Positions 24,329 to 36,267 of a stretch of 64,000 bases of DNA are shown here, one piece after another (position 1 is the first letter of the stretch; every line of letters starts with the position of its first letter). The stretch is taken from assembly GCA_000023405.1 (NCBI GenBank), contig CP001643.1, positions 1,364,001 to 1,428,000 of the forward strand, written 5' to 3'. The notes under the pieces were generated by a model, which saw only the letters and a program-made list of their open reading frames with translations, did not search any database and had not been told where the DNA came from. The DNA is from Brachybacterium faecium DSM 4810. GTDB taxonomy: Bacteria; Actinomycetota; Actinomycetes; Actinomycetales; Dermabacteraceae. The position numbers and the translations under genes are program-made.

Positions 24329-24916
24329 ATGATGACGGGCCCGCTGGATCGGGTGATGGACGCCGTCGCGACGGTCCGGGAGGATCTCGCGGCGGCGCAC
24401 CGACGCGACCCCGCGGCGACCGATGACCTCTCCGTGCTGCTCACCTCGCCGGGGCTGCACGCGATCTGGACCCATCGCCTCGCCCACCGGCTGTGGAGGC
24501 GGGGCGCGAAGCTGCCGGCCCTGGTCCTCGCCCAGGGGGTGCGCTCCCTCACCGGGGTGGAGATCCATCCCGGGGCGCGGATCGGTCGGCGCTTCTTCAT
24601 CGACCACGGCATGGGCGTGGTGGTCGGGGAGACCGCCGAGGTCGGGGATGACGTGATGCTGTACCACGGGGTCACCCTCGGCGGGCGGTCGATGGAGCGC
24701 GTCAAGCGCCACCCCACGGTCGAGGACGGGGTCACGATCGGTGCCGGTGCCCGGGTGCTCGGCCCGGTGGTGCTCGGCGAGGACGCCCAGATCGGTGCCA
24801 ACGCCGTGGTGGTCAAGGACGTCCCGGCCGGGGCCACCGCGGTGGGGATCCCGGCCGCGGTGCGCTCCGGCGCGGCGCACCCCGAGGAGCAGGTGGACCC
24901 GGCGATCTGGATCTGA
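24329..24916 (+). CDS. cysE: Serine O-acetyltransferase
   Basis: The 195-residue enzyme acetylates serine to give O-acetylserine, the substrate of the adjacent cysK product, and is expected to form the cysteine synthase complex with it. It has the short N-terminal helical domain and then the left-handed beta-helix of hexapeptide repeats ([34 protein letters not shown]) with catalytic His in IDHG and YHGVTLGG. The protein ends in isoleucine (DPAIWI), as required for insertion into the CysK active site. Two adjacent ATG codons are possible starts. Confidence 0.95.
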   Translation: MMTGPLDRVMDAVATVREDLAAAHRRDPAATDDLSVLLTSPGLHAIWTHRLAHRLWRRGAKLPALVLAQGVRSLTGVEIHPGARIGRRFFIDHGMGVVVGETAEVGDDVMLYHGVTLGGRSMERVKRHPTVEDGVTIGAGARVLGPVVLGEDAQIGANAVVVKDVPAGATAVGIPAAVRSGAAHPEEQVDPAIWI

Positions 24917-24932
24917 GCGCCCCGCGGGGCGC
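24917..24932. terminator. Palindromic stem-loop between convergent cysE and sirtuin genes
   Basis: GCGCCCCGCGGGGCGC is a perfect 16-bp palindrome immediately after the cysE stop and 26 bp before the end of the convergent sirtuin gene. It could serve as a bidirectional terminator. Confidence 0.45.
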
Positions 24933-24958
24933 CGACCGGGGCAGGAGGGCGACCCGGT

Positions 24959-25741
24959 TCAGGCGGGGAACGGGTCCAGGAACGAGGTGCCGCCCACCTG
25001 GTGGATCCGCCGCTCCCAATCCGGCAGCACCTCGTGCGCGTCCTCGGCCAGGACGTGGTCGAACAGCTCACGCGAGCCCACCGGCGGATCGATGTCGACC
25101 AGCACCGTCGTCGCGCCGTGCGCCGCGGCGAGCGGCGCCAGCTGGGCGGCGGGGAAGACGACCCCGCTGGTGCCCACGGCGACGAACAGATCGGCCCGCT
25201 GCGCGAGCCGCATCGCGAGGTCGAGCGCCTGCGGCGGGAGCTGCTCGTCGAAGAGGACCACGTCGGGCCGGGTCGGCGCACCGCAGCGCGGGCAGCTCGC
25301 GGGCACCCCGTGATCCTCCGGGCGCGATCCGTCACCCGGCTCCAACAGCGCCGACCAGAGGCAGGCCTCGCCGAGGCACGCGGCGCGCAGGGCGCTGCCG
25401 TGCAGCTCGGTGACGACCTCGCTGCCGGCGGCCTGGTGCAGCCCGTCGATGTTCTGCGTGATCACGGGCGCGCCGAGCCGGGCGATCGCGCGATGGCCCG
25501 GGGTGGGCCCGTGCTCGCGCGCGATGCGGGCCATCCGGCCCCAGACCCGCCACAGCTGCGGCAGCGAGTCGGGCAGCAGCCCGGCGTGCATCGCCTGCTC
25601 GGTCTCCGGCTCGAGCGCCCACAGCCCGTCGGGGCCGCGGAACGTGCCCAGGCCCGTTCGGGCGCTGATCCCCGAGCCGGTGAGGAAGATGATCTCCCGA
25701 TGCTCCGGCCCGGGGACGAAGCGGCGGGCGGGCGTCACCAC
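24959..25741 (-). CDS. Sir2-family NAD-dependent protein deacylase
   Basis: The 260-residue sirtuin removes acyl groups from lysine using NAD. The NAD-binding motif is FLTGSGISARTGLGTFRGPDGLW at about residues 19-41, the catalytic region TQNIDGLHQAAG and LHGSAL, and the zinc ligands C(x4)C in ACLGEACL and CxxC in SCPRCG. GTSGVVFPAAQL and LVDIDPP complete the Rossmann fold. A GTG start overlaps the end of the aldo/keto reductase gene by 7 nt, so the two are co-transcribed. GSGIS in place of GAGIS is a mild variation. Substrates are unknown. Confidence 0.92.
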   Translation of the reverse strand: MVTPARRFVPGPEHREIIFLTGSGISARTGLGTFRGPDGLWALEPETEQAMHAGLLPDSLPQLWRVWGRMARIAREHGPTPGHRAIARLGAPVITQNIDGLHQAAGSEVVTELHGSALRAACLGEACLWSALLEPGDGSRPEDHGVPASCPRCGAPTRPDVVLFDEQLPPQALDLAMRLAQRADLFVAVGTSGVVFPAAQLAPLAAAHGATTVLVDIDPPVGSRELFDHVLAEDAHEVLPDWERRIHQVGGTSFLDPFPA

Positions 25742-26580
25742 TCCTCGTGCTCGCGGGAGTCCCAGGCCGCCTCCTCGCCGAGGTCGAGGGAGGCCAGCAG
25801 GCTGCGGTCCTCATCGTCCAGACGGATCCCGTCGAGGGTCGCGTTGTCGCGCTGGCGCTGCGGATCCTGCGACTTGGGGATCACCACGATCTCCCGGTCG
25901 ATCGCCCAGCGCAGCGAGATCTGCGAGGAGGAGACGCCGTGCTTGCGCGCGATGCGCTGCAGCGCGAACTGCTCGGAGAGGCCCTCGCGGCCGCCGAGCG
26001 GACCCCAGGCCTGGGTGACGATCCCGTGCTCGCGGTGGAAGGCGACGGCCTCCTGGCGCGGCAGCGCGGGGGAGAGCTGGATCTGGTTCACCTCGGGGGC
26101 CACCCCCGTGGCGTCGATCAGCTCCTGCAGCTGTTCGGGGCGGAAGTTCGAGACGCCGATGTGCAGCGCCCTGCCCTCCTCCTTGAGATCGATGAGGGTG
26201 CGCCACGTCTCCAGCGCGAGCCCGCGCGAGGGGTTCGGCCAGTGGATGAGCAGCAGCGCGGCACGCTCGAGCCCGAGCCGGCGCAGCGAGCCGAGGTAGC
26301 CCTCGCGCGCGGCCTCGCGGCCCTGATCGCCGCCGGCGATCTTCGTGGTCACCAGCGCTTCGTCGGGGTCGACGCCGCTGTCGCGCAGCCCCTGGCCCAC
26401 CGCCGCCTCGTTGCCGTACTGGGCGGCGGAGTCGATGAGCCGGTATCCCGAGCGCAGCGCCGAGGCGATGGCGGCCGCACCCTCGACGCCCTTCATGCTC
26501 GAGGTGCCGAAGCCGACGAGCGGGAACGCCGTGCCGTCGGCGAGAGTGGTGGTCGGGATGGACAGCGGGGTCGCGGTCAC
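25735..26580 (-). CDS. Aldo/keto reductase
   Basis: The 281-residue NADPH-dependent TIM-barrel oxidoreductase reduces aldehydes or ketones. The tetrad residues are visible: Asp and Tyr in LIDSAAQYGNE, Lys in VTTKIAGG and His in LLIHWPNP. HIGVSNFRPEQLQELI and IPKSQDPQRQRDN form the cofactor site, as in 2,5-diketo-D-gluconate reductase relatives. GTG is chosen because AGGAGG lies 6 nt upstream; an in-frame ATG at 26628 has no such site. It precedes the sirtuin gene with overlapping ends. Confidence 0.92.
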   Translation of the reverse strand: MTATPLSIPTTTLADGTAFPLVGFGTSSMKGVEGAAAIASALRSGYRLIDSAAQYGNEAAVGQGLRDSGVDPDEALVTTKIAGGDQGREAAREGYLGSLRRLGLERAALLLIHWPNPSRGLALETWRTLIDLKEEGRALHIGVSNFRPEQLQELIDATGVAPEVNQIQLSPALPRQEAVAFHREHGIVTQAWGPLGGREGLSEQFALQRIARKHGVSSSQISLRWAIDREIVVIPKSQDPQRQRDNATLDGIRLDDEDRSLLASLDLGEEAAWDSREHEEW

Positions 26581-26742
26581 GGGGTCCTCCTGGGGCAGAA
26601 GTGATGCGTGCACGGCCAGCGTAGCCATCGCGCGGCGCACCGTGCAGGGCAGGCTCCGCCCGTCCGGTTCCCGGCGCCGGCTCTTCCTTCCCCGCTCTGC
26701 CCTCCCTGTCCTGTCCGAGGCGGTGCTCTGTTAGCGTCCCCA

Positions 26743-26756
26743 CAGGTCGAGACCTG
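26743..26756. promoter_or_regulatory. Inverted repeat at the arcA transcription start
   Basis: CAGGTC and GACCTG are separated by GA, just downstream of a TAGCGT -10-like box (26732-26737) and immediately upstream of the arcA ribosome binding site GAGGAG. It could be an operator or a small 5' hairpin. Confidence 0.45.
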
Positions 26757-26766
26757 AGGAGCCCCC

Positions 26767-27999
26767 ATGGCAGCGACGCCCACGCACCGCACCGGCGTGC
26801 ACGACGAGATCTCCCCGCTGCGCCGGGTGCTGGTCCACGGCCCGGGCCCGGAGCTCGAGCGGCTCACCCCCGAGACGCGGGAGGAGCTGCTGTTCGACGA
26901 GGTGCTCTGGCTCGACCGCGCCCGTGCCCAGCACCGGCAGTTCGCCTCCCTGCTGCGCGGCGAGGGCGTCGAGGTGCTCGAGCTGACGGAGCTGCTCGAG
27001 GAGCTGCTGCTCGAGCCGGCGCTGCGCGAGGAGCTGCTGCAGCGCGCGCTGGACCCTGCCGAGCTCGGGGACATCGCGGTCCAGGACCTCCACGGCGCGC
27101 TGCGCGAGCTGGCGCCCCGCCCGCTGGTGGACGTCCTCATCGGCGGGATCACCGTCGGGGAGCTGCGCGGCCTCGGCGTGAGCCCGCGCTCGATCGCGCT
27201 GCACCGCGCCGCCGAGGAGCAGCTGGTGCTGGACCCGCTGCCCAACCACCTGTTCACTCGCGACTCCTCGGCCTGGGTCGGGGATGTCGTCGCGCTCAGC
27301 CCGATGCGCCATCCCGCCCGGCGCCGCGAGAGCCTCCACCTGGAGATGATCTACCGCCACCACCCCCGCTTCGCCGGGGCCTCCGCGCCGCGCCGGGTGG
27401 TGGGCCGCGACGGGGCGGGCGCTGCGACCGTCGAGGGCGGGGACGTGATGATGCTGTCGCCGCGCGTGGCCGCCGTCGGCATGTCGGAGCGCACCAGCGC
27501 GGTCGGCGTCGAACGGCTGGCCGCCGATCTGCTCGCCGACGGCTCCGTGGAGCGGGTGATCGCGATCGCGCTGCCGCATCGCCGCTCGATGATGCATCTG
27601 GACACCGTCACCACCGTGGTCGATGAGGAGTCGATGCTGCGGTTCGGCCTGCTCGAGCCGCTGGAGACCTTCGAGATCGAACGGCCCGGCGACCGGCTGG
27701 TCTCCCGGGCCCGCCCGGCCGACGAGATGGACGAGGTGCTCGCCCGAGGGCTCGGCGTCGCGGCGCTGCGGGTGCTCACCCCGCCGCTGGACGCCTACGC
27801 CGCGGCCCGCGAGCAGTGGGACGACGGCTGCAACGTGCTCGCCGTCGCCCCCGGGCGGGTGGTCGCCTACGAGCGGCCCGCCGCCACCAACGAGTATCTG
27901 CGCGCCCAGGGCGTGGAGGTGCTCGAGTTCGCGGGGGACGAGCTGGGCCGGGGCCGGGGCGGCCCACGCTGCATGAGCTGCCCCGTCGCGCGCGGCTGA
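26767..27999 (+). CDS. arcA: Arginine deiminase
   Basis: The 410-residue enzyme converts arginine to citrulline and ammonia. Guanidino-modifying enzyme motifs are intact: FTRD near residue 165, the GG-Asp region [10 protein letters not shown], the catalytic His in MMHLDT near 277 and the nucleophilic cysteine near 402 in [29 protein letters not shown] is the normal N-terminus. GAGGAG precedes the ATG. No ornithine transcarbamylase, carbamate kinase or antiporter gene is adjacent, so the rest of the deiminase pathway lies elsewhere or is missing. It converges on a GNAT gene with a 7-bp gap. Confidence 0.96.
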   Translation: MAATPTHRTGVHDEISPLRRVLVHGPGPELERLTPETREELLFDEVLWLDRARAQHRQFASLLRGEGVEVLELTELLEELLLEPALREELLQRALDPAELGDIAVQDLHGALRELAPRPLVDVLIGGITVGELRGLGVSPRSIALHRAAEEQLVLDPLPNHLFTRDSSAWVGDVVALSPMRHPARRRESLHLEMIYRHHPRFAGASAPRRVVGRDGAGAATVEGGDVMMLSPRVAAVGMSERTSAVGVERLAADLLADGSVERVIAIALPHRRSMMHLDTVTTVVDEESMLRFGLLEPLETFEIERPGDRLVSRARPADEMDEVLARGLGVAALRVLTPPLDAYAAAREQWDDGCNVLAVAPGRVVAYERPAATNEYLRAQGVEVLEFAGDELGRGRGGPRCMSCPVARG

Positions 28000-28006
28000 G
28001 ACGGGC

Positions 28007-28579
28007 TCAGCGCCGGGTCGGCGGGGGCGGGTCGGCGGCCGTCTGCAGCTCCTGCGCGAACTCGGGCAGCCGCTCGCGCAGCGAGCGCTCCAGCAGCAGC
28101 TGCTGGGTGCCGAACTCCTCGAGCCCCTTGCGCACGCTGAAGCCGAGCTTGCGCAGCAGGGCCACGCTGCGCTTGTTGCGGGTCTGGCTGATGGCGATCA
28201 CGTGGTCGTCGTCGAGCTCCTCGCGGGCCCAGCCCAGCAGCGCGATGCAGGACTCCGCCGCGTAGCCCTTGCCCGTCCATTCCGGCAGCAGGGCGTAGGA
28301 GAGCTCGAGCTCCCCGCGGTCGTAGCCGAGGGTGATCGAGCCGATCATGGTGTCGTCCTCGGCGAGTGCCAGCACCCAGCGCCCCCAGGTCAGGCCCAGC
28401 GGCGAGAGCTCGAGAGCCTGCCGGGACGCATAGTCCACGGCACCGCCGAGGTATTCGCGGGTGACGGGATCCGTCATCAGCCGGATCATCGCCGCGCGGT
28501 CGGCGTCGCCCGGCGGCCGGATCACCAGCCGCGGGCTGTGGATCCGTACCGGCCACTCTGTCGTGCCTTCCGTCGTCAC
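28007..28579 (-). CDS. GNAT family N-acetyltransferase, RimJ/RimL-like
   Basis: The 190-residue protein begins with IHSPRLVIRPPGDADRAAMIRLM, the RimJ/RimL-like opening. It carries the acetyl-CoA loop in LLPEWTGKGYAAESCIALLGWA (about residues 100-121) and NKRSVALLRKLGFSV near the end. GTG is preceded by TACCGT and 6 nt, so translation is likely leaderless. A long upstream extension in the same frame is only the antisense of the gcv genes. The substrate (ribosomal protein or small amine) is not predictable. Confidence 0.85.
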   Translation of the reverse strand: MTTEGTTEWPVRIHSPRLVIRPPGDADRAAMIRLMTDPVTREYLGGAVDYASRQALELSPLGLTWGRWVLALAEDDTMIGSITLGYDRGELELSYALLPEWTGKGYAAESCIALLGWAREELDDDHVIAISQTRNKRSVALLRKLGFSVRKGLEEFGTQQLLLERSLRERLPEFAQELQTAADPPPPTRR

Positions 28580-28746
28580 GCCCCCACGGTACAAGGTCCC
28601 GGGAGCGGGGCCGCGGGCCGTTCGGCCCCGTGCAGCACGCCGTGTCGTGCCGCCTTCCGTCCCGTCCCCTGCGCCGCGCCGCGTGCCCCGGCCGGGCACA
28701 TGGCGGGGCGGTGGTGGCGTGCGCCACGCAGGCGGCGTCCGAACGG

Positions 28747-28752
28747 TATGGT
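28747..28752 (+). promoter_or_regulatory. Probable -10 box of the gcv operon
   Basis: TATGGT lies about 100 bp upstream of the gcvT ATG. The 276-bp gap between the GNAT and gcvT starts otherwise holds only weak GC hairpins (for example around 28820-28836). I see none of the conserved glycine riboswitch core. Confidence 0.45.
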
Positions 28753-28855
28753 GAGGCAGCGGCACAGAGACGTGGCGCACAGGTCGGTGCGACGTCGTGC
28801 CGCGCGACGCAGCGGGCGGGACAGACGGCCGCCCGGAGACGAGTGAAGGAGCACC

Positions 28856-29989
28856 ATGGTCGAGCAGGACCTGCGCAGCACCGCCCTCGAGGCGGTCCAC
28901 GAGTCGCTCGGGGCGACCTTCACGGACTTCGCGGGGTGGCGGATGCCGGTGAGGTACGACTCCGACCTCGCGGAGCATCGGGCGGTGCGCGAGAGCGCGG
29001 GCATCTTCGACCTCAGCCACATGGGCGAGGTCCACCTGCGCGGCCCCCAGGCGGCGGAGGCCCTCGACCATGCCCTGGCCGGGAAGATGTCCGCCATGGC
29101 GGTGGGGCGCGCGAAGTACTCGCTGCTGCTCACCGAGGACGGCGGCGTGATCGACGACGTCATCACCTACCGGCTCGCCGAGGACCACTTCCTGGTGATC
29201 CCCAACGCCTCCAACGCCGAGGTCGACGCCGCCGAGCTCCGCACCCGCGCCGCAGGCTTCGACGTCGAGGTGGACGACGCCTCGGACCGCACCTCCCTGA
29301 TCGCCGTGCAGGGCCCGGCCAGCGAGCAGATCCTGCGGGACGCGCTGACGGCGGAGGGCTCCGGCGTCGAGGGGCTGGGCGACGAGGACCTCACGGGGAT
29401 GAAGAACTACCGCTTCGCCGTCGCCTCCTTCCACGGCCGGGACCTGCTGGTCGCCCGCACCGGATACACCGGGGAGGACGGTTTCGAGCTGTACGTCCCC
29501 GACGCGCAGGCCACCGCGATGTGGGAGCTGCTCACCACCGCCGGCGGCGAACGGCTCACGCCCTGCGGCCTCGCCTGCCGCGACACGCTCCGCCTCGAAG
29601 CGGGGATGCCGCTGTACGGCAACGAGCTCAGCCGCGCGCTGCACCCCGCACAGGCCGGGATGGGGCGCGTCGTGGCGCTGAAGTCCAAGGGAGACTTCGT
29701 CGGCCGCGCCGGCGTCGAGCACGCCGACGTCGCCGACCTGCCCGTGCTGGTGGGCCTCGCCGCCGAGGGCCGCCGCGCCGCTCGCGCCGGCGCCACCCTC
29801 CGCGACGGCGACGGAGCGGAGGTCGGCACCATCACCTCCGGTGCGCTGGCCCCGACGCTCGGCCACCCGATCGCGATGGCCTACGTCTCGCCGGCCGTCC
29901 GCGAGGTCGGCACCGTGCTGAACGCCGACGTGCGCGGCAAGGACCTGCCCGTGCGCGTGGTCGAGATGCCCTTCTACACGCGCGGCTGA
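28856..29989 (+). CDS. gcvT: Glycine cleavage system T protein (aminomethyltransferase)
   Basis: The 377-residue tetrahydrofolate-dependent enzyme takes the aminomethyl group from lipoylated GcvH, releasing ammonia and forming methylene-THF. Family motifs are GATFTDFAGWRMPVRYDSDLAEHRAVRESAGIFDLSHMGE at the N-terminus, the catalytic Asp region (HALAGKMSAM; ARTGYTGEDGFELYVP) and ACRDTLRLEAGMPLYGNEL. GAAGGA precedes the ATG. It leads gcvT-gcvH-gcvP and so links serine/glycine catabolism to one-carbon metabolism. Confidence 0.97.
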   Translation: MVEQDLRSTALEAVHESLGATFTDFAGWRMPVRYDSDLAEHRAVRESAGIFDLSHMGEVHLRGPQAAEALDHALAGKMSAMAVGRAKYSLLLTEDGGVIDDVITYRLAEDHFLVIPNASNAEVDAAELRTRAAGFDVEVDDASDRTSLIAVQGPASEQILRDALTAEGSGVEGLGDEDLTGMKNYRFAVASFHGRDLLVARTGYTGEDGFELYVPDAQATAMWELLTTAGGERLTPCGLACRDTLRLEAGMPLYGNELSRALHPAQAGMGRVVALKSKGDFVGRAGVEHADVADLPVLVGLAAEGRRAARAGATLRDGDGAEVGTITSGALAPTLGHPIAMAYVSPAVREVGTVLNADVRGKDLPVRVVEMPFYTRG

Positions 29990-30073
29990 TCCGCGCCCGC
30001 GACTGTCGACCGACCGGCCCCGCGCCGGCCCCGACCCCCTGAGTTCCCCCCAACCCCGGAAGGACCGATCCCC

Positions 30074-30445
30074 ATGTCCGCAGAACTCCTCTACAGCAAG
30101 GACCACGAGTGGGTCCGCGTCGAATCCGACGGCGTGGCCGTCATCGGCGTCACCGACTACGCGGCCGAGCAGCTCGGCGACGTGGTCTACGTCGACCTGC
30201 CCGAGGTCGAGGACGCGCTCAGCGCCGGCACCGAGATGGGCGAGATCGAGTCGACCAAATCGGTCTCCGATCTGTTCTCGCCGATCGACGGCACCGTCAC
30301 CGAGATCAACCAGGCCGTGGTCGACTCTCCCGAGCTCGTGAACTCCTCGCCCTTCGAGGAGGGCTGGCTGCTCAAGGCGACCTTCGAGGCGCTGCCCGAG
30401 GATCTGCTCAGCGCCGAGGACTACCGGGCCTTCACCCAGTCCTGA
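30074..30445 (+). CDS. gcvH: Glycine cleavage system H protein
   Basis: The 123-residue lipoyl carrier shuttles the aminomethyl intermediate from GcvP to GcvT. The lipoyl-lysine is K62 in the motif ESTKSVSDL, framed by VYVDLPEVE and [23 protein letters not shown] near residue 10 is the standard opening. AAGGA lies 9 nt before the ATG. It is 84 bp after gcvT and about 120 bp before gcvP; the stop codon sits in a small 7-bp stem (30444-30462) that may tune read-through. Confidence 0.97.
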   Translation: MSAELLYSKDHEWVRVESDGVAVIGVTDYAAEQLGDVVYVDLPEVEDALSAGTEMGEIESTKSVSDLFSPIDGTVTEINQAVVDSPELVNSSPFEEGWLLKATFEALPEDLLSAEDYRAFTQS

Positions 30446-30564
30446 CCGCCGCAGGGGCGGTCGCCGCGCGGTGACCGCCCCGCTCCGGCGCCGCGCACAC
30501 CGCGCGGCCCGCCTCCCGCCGTCACCCGTCCACCACCGCACGCAACATCCAGGGGCGCCCCTCC

Positions 30565-33522
<2,958 letters not shown>

Positions 33523-33542
33523 GCGCCCGGCACCACCGCGCC

Positions 33543-33574
33543 CCGGGCGGCCCCGCAGTCCCGGGGCCGCCCGG
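33543..33574 (+). terminator. Terminator of the gcv operon
   Basis: A perfect 13-bp GC stem (33543-33555 with 33562-33574) closes a 6-nt loop 20 nt after the gcvP stop. No T-run is present. Confidence 0.65.
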
Positions 33575-33646
33575 CGCGTGCCCCCATGTGAACGGGGATG
33601 ACCGCGGTTTTCGGCGGGCCCGGGAGCGGCGCATAAAGTCGGGGCC

Positions 33647-34858
33647 ATGACCGAGATCCTCACCACCCACGCCGGTTCCCTCCCGCGCAGCCCCGAGCTG
33701 ATCGCCGCCAACGCCGCCCGCCCCGTCGGAGAGGACGGGCTCACCCCCGCACCGACCGACGAGTTCCGCGAGGTCCTCCGCCAGGCGGTGGTGGACGTCG
33801 TCGCCAAGCAGCGCGAGATCGGCATCTCCCTGCCCAACGACGGCGAGTACGGGCACCTGATGGGCTCGGCCGTCAACTACGGCGCCTGGTGGTCGTACAT
33901 CTTCGACCGGGTCAGCGGCCTCGAGCTCACCGGCAGCGACCACTTCTCCTCCGAGCCGGTGCGCTCCGCCCCCGGCGACGTGCGCCTGACCACCTTCCCC
34001 GACCGCCGCGACTGGACCCTCTTCGCCGAGGCCTACCAGGACCCGACCTCCGGCATCACCGTGGGCTCCCAGCCCACCTTCCCGGCCGCGACCGGACCGA
34101 TCGCCTTCTCCGAGACGGGCCGCGAGCTGATCGGGCAGGACATCACCAACGTGCAGGCGGCCCTGGACGCGGCCGGCTACGCGCACGGCTTCCTCAACTC
34201 CCTCTCCCCGGGCTCGGGCAGCCGCATCAACGACGACCACTACGGCGACGTGGACTCCTTCCTCGACGCCTGGGTCGAGGTGATGCGCCCCGAGTACGAG
34301 GCGATCGCCGCCGCCGGGCTCACCGTCCAGGTCGATGACCCCTCGATCGCGGAGAACTGGGACCAGATCAACCCCGAGCCCAGCGTCGAGGACTACCTCG
34401 CCTTCACCCGCAAGCGCGTGGACGCCGTCAACCGGGCCCTGGTCAACGTGCCCACCGAGCTGACCCGCTTCCACCTGTGCTGGGGCTCCTGGCACGGCCC
34501 GCACACCACCGACATCGAGTTCCGCCACCTCGCCCCGCTGCTGCTGGAGATCGACGCGAAGTACTACTCCTTCGAGGCGGCGAACGTGCGCCACGAGCAC
34601 GAGTGGACGGTGTGGCAGGACGTCGAGCTGCCCGAGGACAAGATCATCGTCCCCGGCATCGTCTCCCACGCCACCAACGTCGTCGAGCACCCCGAGCTGG
34701 TCGCCCAGCGCCTCGAGCGCTTCGCCCGCCTCGTCGGCCCGGAGCGCGTGATCGGCTCGACCGACTGCGGTCTCGGCGGCCGGATCCACTCGCAGATCGC
34801 ATGGGCCAAGCTCGAGTCCCTCGTCGAGGGCGCGAAGATCGCCTCGCAGCGCCTCTGA
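33647..34858 (+). CDS. Core MetE-like (cobalamin-independent methionine synthase II family) protein
   Basis: The 403-residue protein corresponds to the C-terminal catalytic barrel of MetE only. The zinc-thiol site is intact: HxC near residues 274-276 in FHLCWGSWHGPH, Glu in SFEAANVRHEHEW and Cys near 374 in STDCGLGGR. TTHAGSLPRS at the N-terminus is typical of this stand-alone subfamily. Relatives include archaeal-type core methionine synthases and thiol alkyltransferases, so methyl donor and thiol acceptor cannot be assigned. TAAAGT lies 7 nt before the ATG, pointing to a leaderless transcript. Confidence 0.85.
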   Translation: MTEILTTHAGSLPRSPELIAANAARPVGEDGLTPAPTDEFREVLRQAVVDVVAKQREIGISLPNDGEYGHLMGSAVNYGAWWSYIFDRVSGLELTGSDHFSSEPVRSAPGDVRLTTFPDRRDWTLFAEAYQDPTSGITVGSQPTFPAATGPIAFSETGRELIGQDITNVQAALDAAGYAHGFLNSLSPGSGSRINDDHYGDVDSFLDAWVEVMRPEYEAIAAAGLTVQVDDPSIAENWDQINPEPSVEDYLAFTRKRVDAVNRALVNVPTELTRFHLCWGSWHGPHTTDIEFRHLAPLLLEIDAKYYSFEAANVRHEHEWTVWQDVELPEDKIIVPGIVSHATNVVEHPELVAQRLERFARLVGPERVIGSTDCGLGGRIHSQIAWAKLESLVEGAKIASQRL

Positions 34859-34963
34859 GAACCCCCGGTGCCCGGCGCAGGGCACCGAGAGTTCACCTGC
34901 AGTCCGTCGGTCCGACACGCGATCGTGACCGGGCCGACGGACTGCCGGGTCATCATCGACGGC

Positions 34964-36109
34964 GTGAGGATCCTCTTCGTCTCTGAATCGTTCCTTCCGC
35001 ACATGAACGGCGTCACCGGCTCGGTGCTGCGCGTCGCCGACCACTTCGCCGCCACGGGCGACGACCTGGGAGTCATCGCCCCCGCCTGGCCGGGAGCCGA
35101 GAAATCGGTGCGGACCTCCTGCGGCCGACGGGTGCGGGTGCACCGCATCGCCTCCGCCCCGATGCCCGGCTACTCCGACGTGCGGATCGCGGCCACGAGC
35201 GCCGCGAAGCTCCGCCGCCGCATCGACGAGTTCGCGCCGGACGTCATCCACCTCGCCTCGCCGATGCTCCTCGGCGGGCGCGCCGCGGTCGCGGCCCAGA
35301 AGGCCGGGGTGCCCACCGTGGCCGTCTACCAGACCGACATCCCCGGCTTCACCGCCCGGTACGGGATGCCGTTCCTCGAGAGCGCCTCCTGGCAGCTGCT
35401 GCGCGACGCGCACAACCGGGCCACCCTCAACCTCGCCCCCTCGCACGCCACCCGCGACCAGATGCTCCAGCACGGCATCGAGCGCGTGGACCTGTGGCGG
35501 CGCGGCGTGGACACCTCCCTGTTCTCGCCCGCGCTGCGCAGCCGGTCACTGCGCGCCGCCTACGCGCGGCCCGAGGAGAAGCTCGTGGTCTACGTGGGCC
35601 GGCTCGCGGCCGAGAAGCAGGTCGAGAACCTGAAGGTCCTCCACGACATGCCCGGCGTACGACTGCTCATCGTGGGCGACGGGCCCGAGCGGGCTGCGCT
35701 GCAGTCGCTGATGCCGCGCGCCCACTTCGCCGGCTTCCGCACCGGCACGGACCTGGCCGCCCACCTCGCCAGCGCCGACCTGTTCGTCCACCCCGGCGAG
35801 CACGAGACCTTCGGCCAGACGCTGCAGGAGGCCATGGCCTCCGGGCTGCCGGTGATCGCGCCGCGCCGCGGGGGACCGGTGGACCTGGTGGCGCCCAGCC
35901 GCACCGGCTGGCTCTACACCCCGGGCATGCTCGACGAGCTGCGCGACCGCGCGAGCGACCTCCTGTTCGACGACGCGAAGCGACGCGCCTTCGGCCGGGC
36001 CGCGGAGGAATCGGTGCGCAAGCGCACCTGGCCGGTGCTCGCCGAGCAGCTGCGCGGCTACTACCTGCAGGCGATCGAGCAGCACGGGCGCATCGGCGCC
36101 CTGCTCTGA
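34964..36109 (+). CDS. mgtA: GT4 alpha-mannosyltransferase, MgtA-like
   Basis: The 381-residue GT-B enzyme is close in pattern to actinobacterial MgtA/PimB-type GDP-mannose-dependent mannosyltransferases. It begins VRILFVSESFLPHMNGVTGSVLR, and continues with VAVYQTDIPGFTARYGMPFLESASW and LWRRGVDTSLFSP. The donor site is YVGRLAAEKQVENLKVL and the ExxxxxxxE motif in HETFGQTLQEAMASGLPVIAP. I chose GTG at 34964 because homologues start here; it is preceded by CATCAT and 7 nt. A longer frame upstream has no support. It would mannosylate a lipid acceptor for lipomannan-type glycolipids on the cytoplasmic face. Confidence 0.88.
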   Translation: MRILFVSESFLPHMNGVTGSVLRVADHFAATGDDLGVIAPAWPGAEKSVRTSCGRRVRVHRIASAPMPGYSDVRIAATSAAKLRRRIDEFAPDVIHLASPMLLGGRAAVAAQKAGVPTVAVYQTDIPGFTARYGMPFLESASWQLLRDAHNRATLNLAPSHATRDQMLQHGIERVDLWRRGVDTSLFSPALRSRSLRAAYARPEEKLVVYVGRLAAEKQVENLKVLHDMPGVRLLIVGDGPERAALQSLMPRAHFAGFRTGTDLAAHLASADLFVHPGEHETFGQTLQEAMASGLPVIAPRRGGPVDLVAPSRTGWLYTPGMLDELRDRASDLLFDDAKRRAFGRAAEESVRKRTWPVLAEQLRGYYLQAIEQHGRIGALL

Positions 36110-36126
36110 CCCGCCGCGTCCCCCAG

Positions 36127-36158
36127 CGGGGTGCTGCGACCGCAGCCGCACCACCCCG
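36127..36158 (+). terminator. Terminator after mgtA
   Basis: Outer arms CGGGGTG/CACCCCG (36127-36133 with 36152-36158) enclose an inner CTGCG/CGCAG stem, giving a bulged hairpin 18 nt after the stop codon. Confidence 0.5.
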
Positions 36159-36267
36159 TGTCACATTCCGCCACAGATGTCGCCCGCGACGTCATCGGTG
36201 CGGTGGACTGGGTCCAGTCGTCGACCGGCGGCCCGGAACATCGCTCCTCTGCGGAAAGGACAACATC

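Noticed and set aside
28580..28855. Glycine riboswitch before gcvT
   Set aside because: I looked for the conserved core and tandem aptamer pattern and found only weak GC hairpins.
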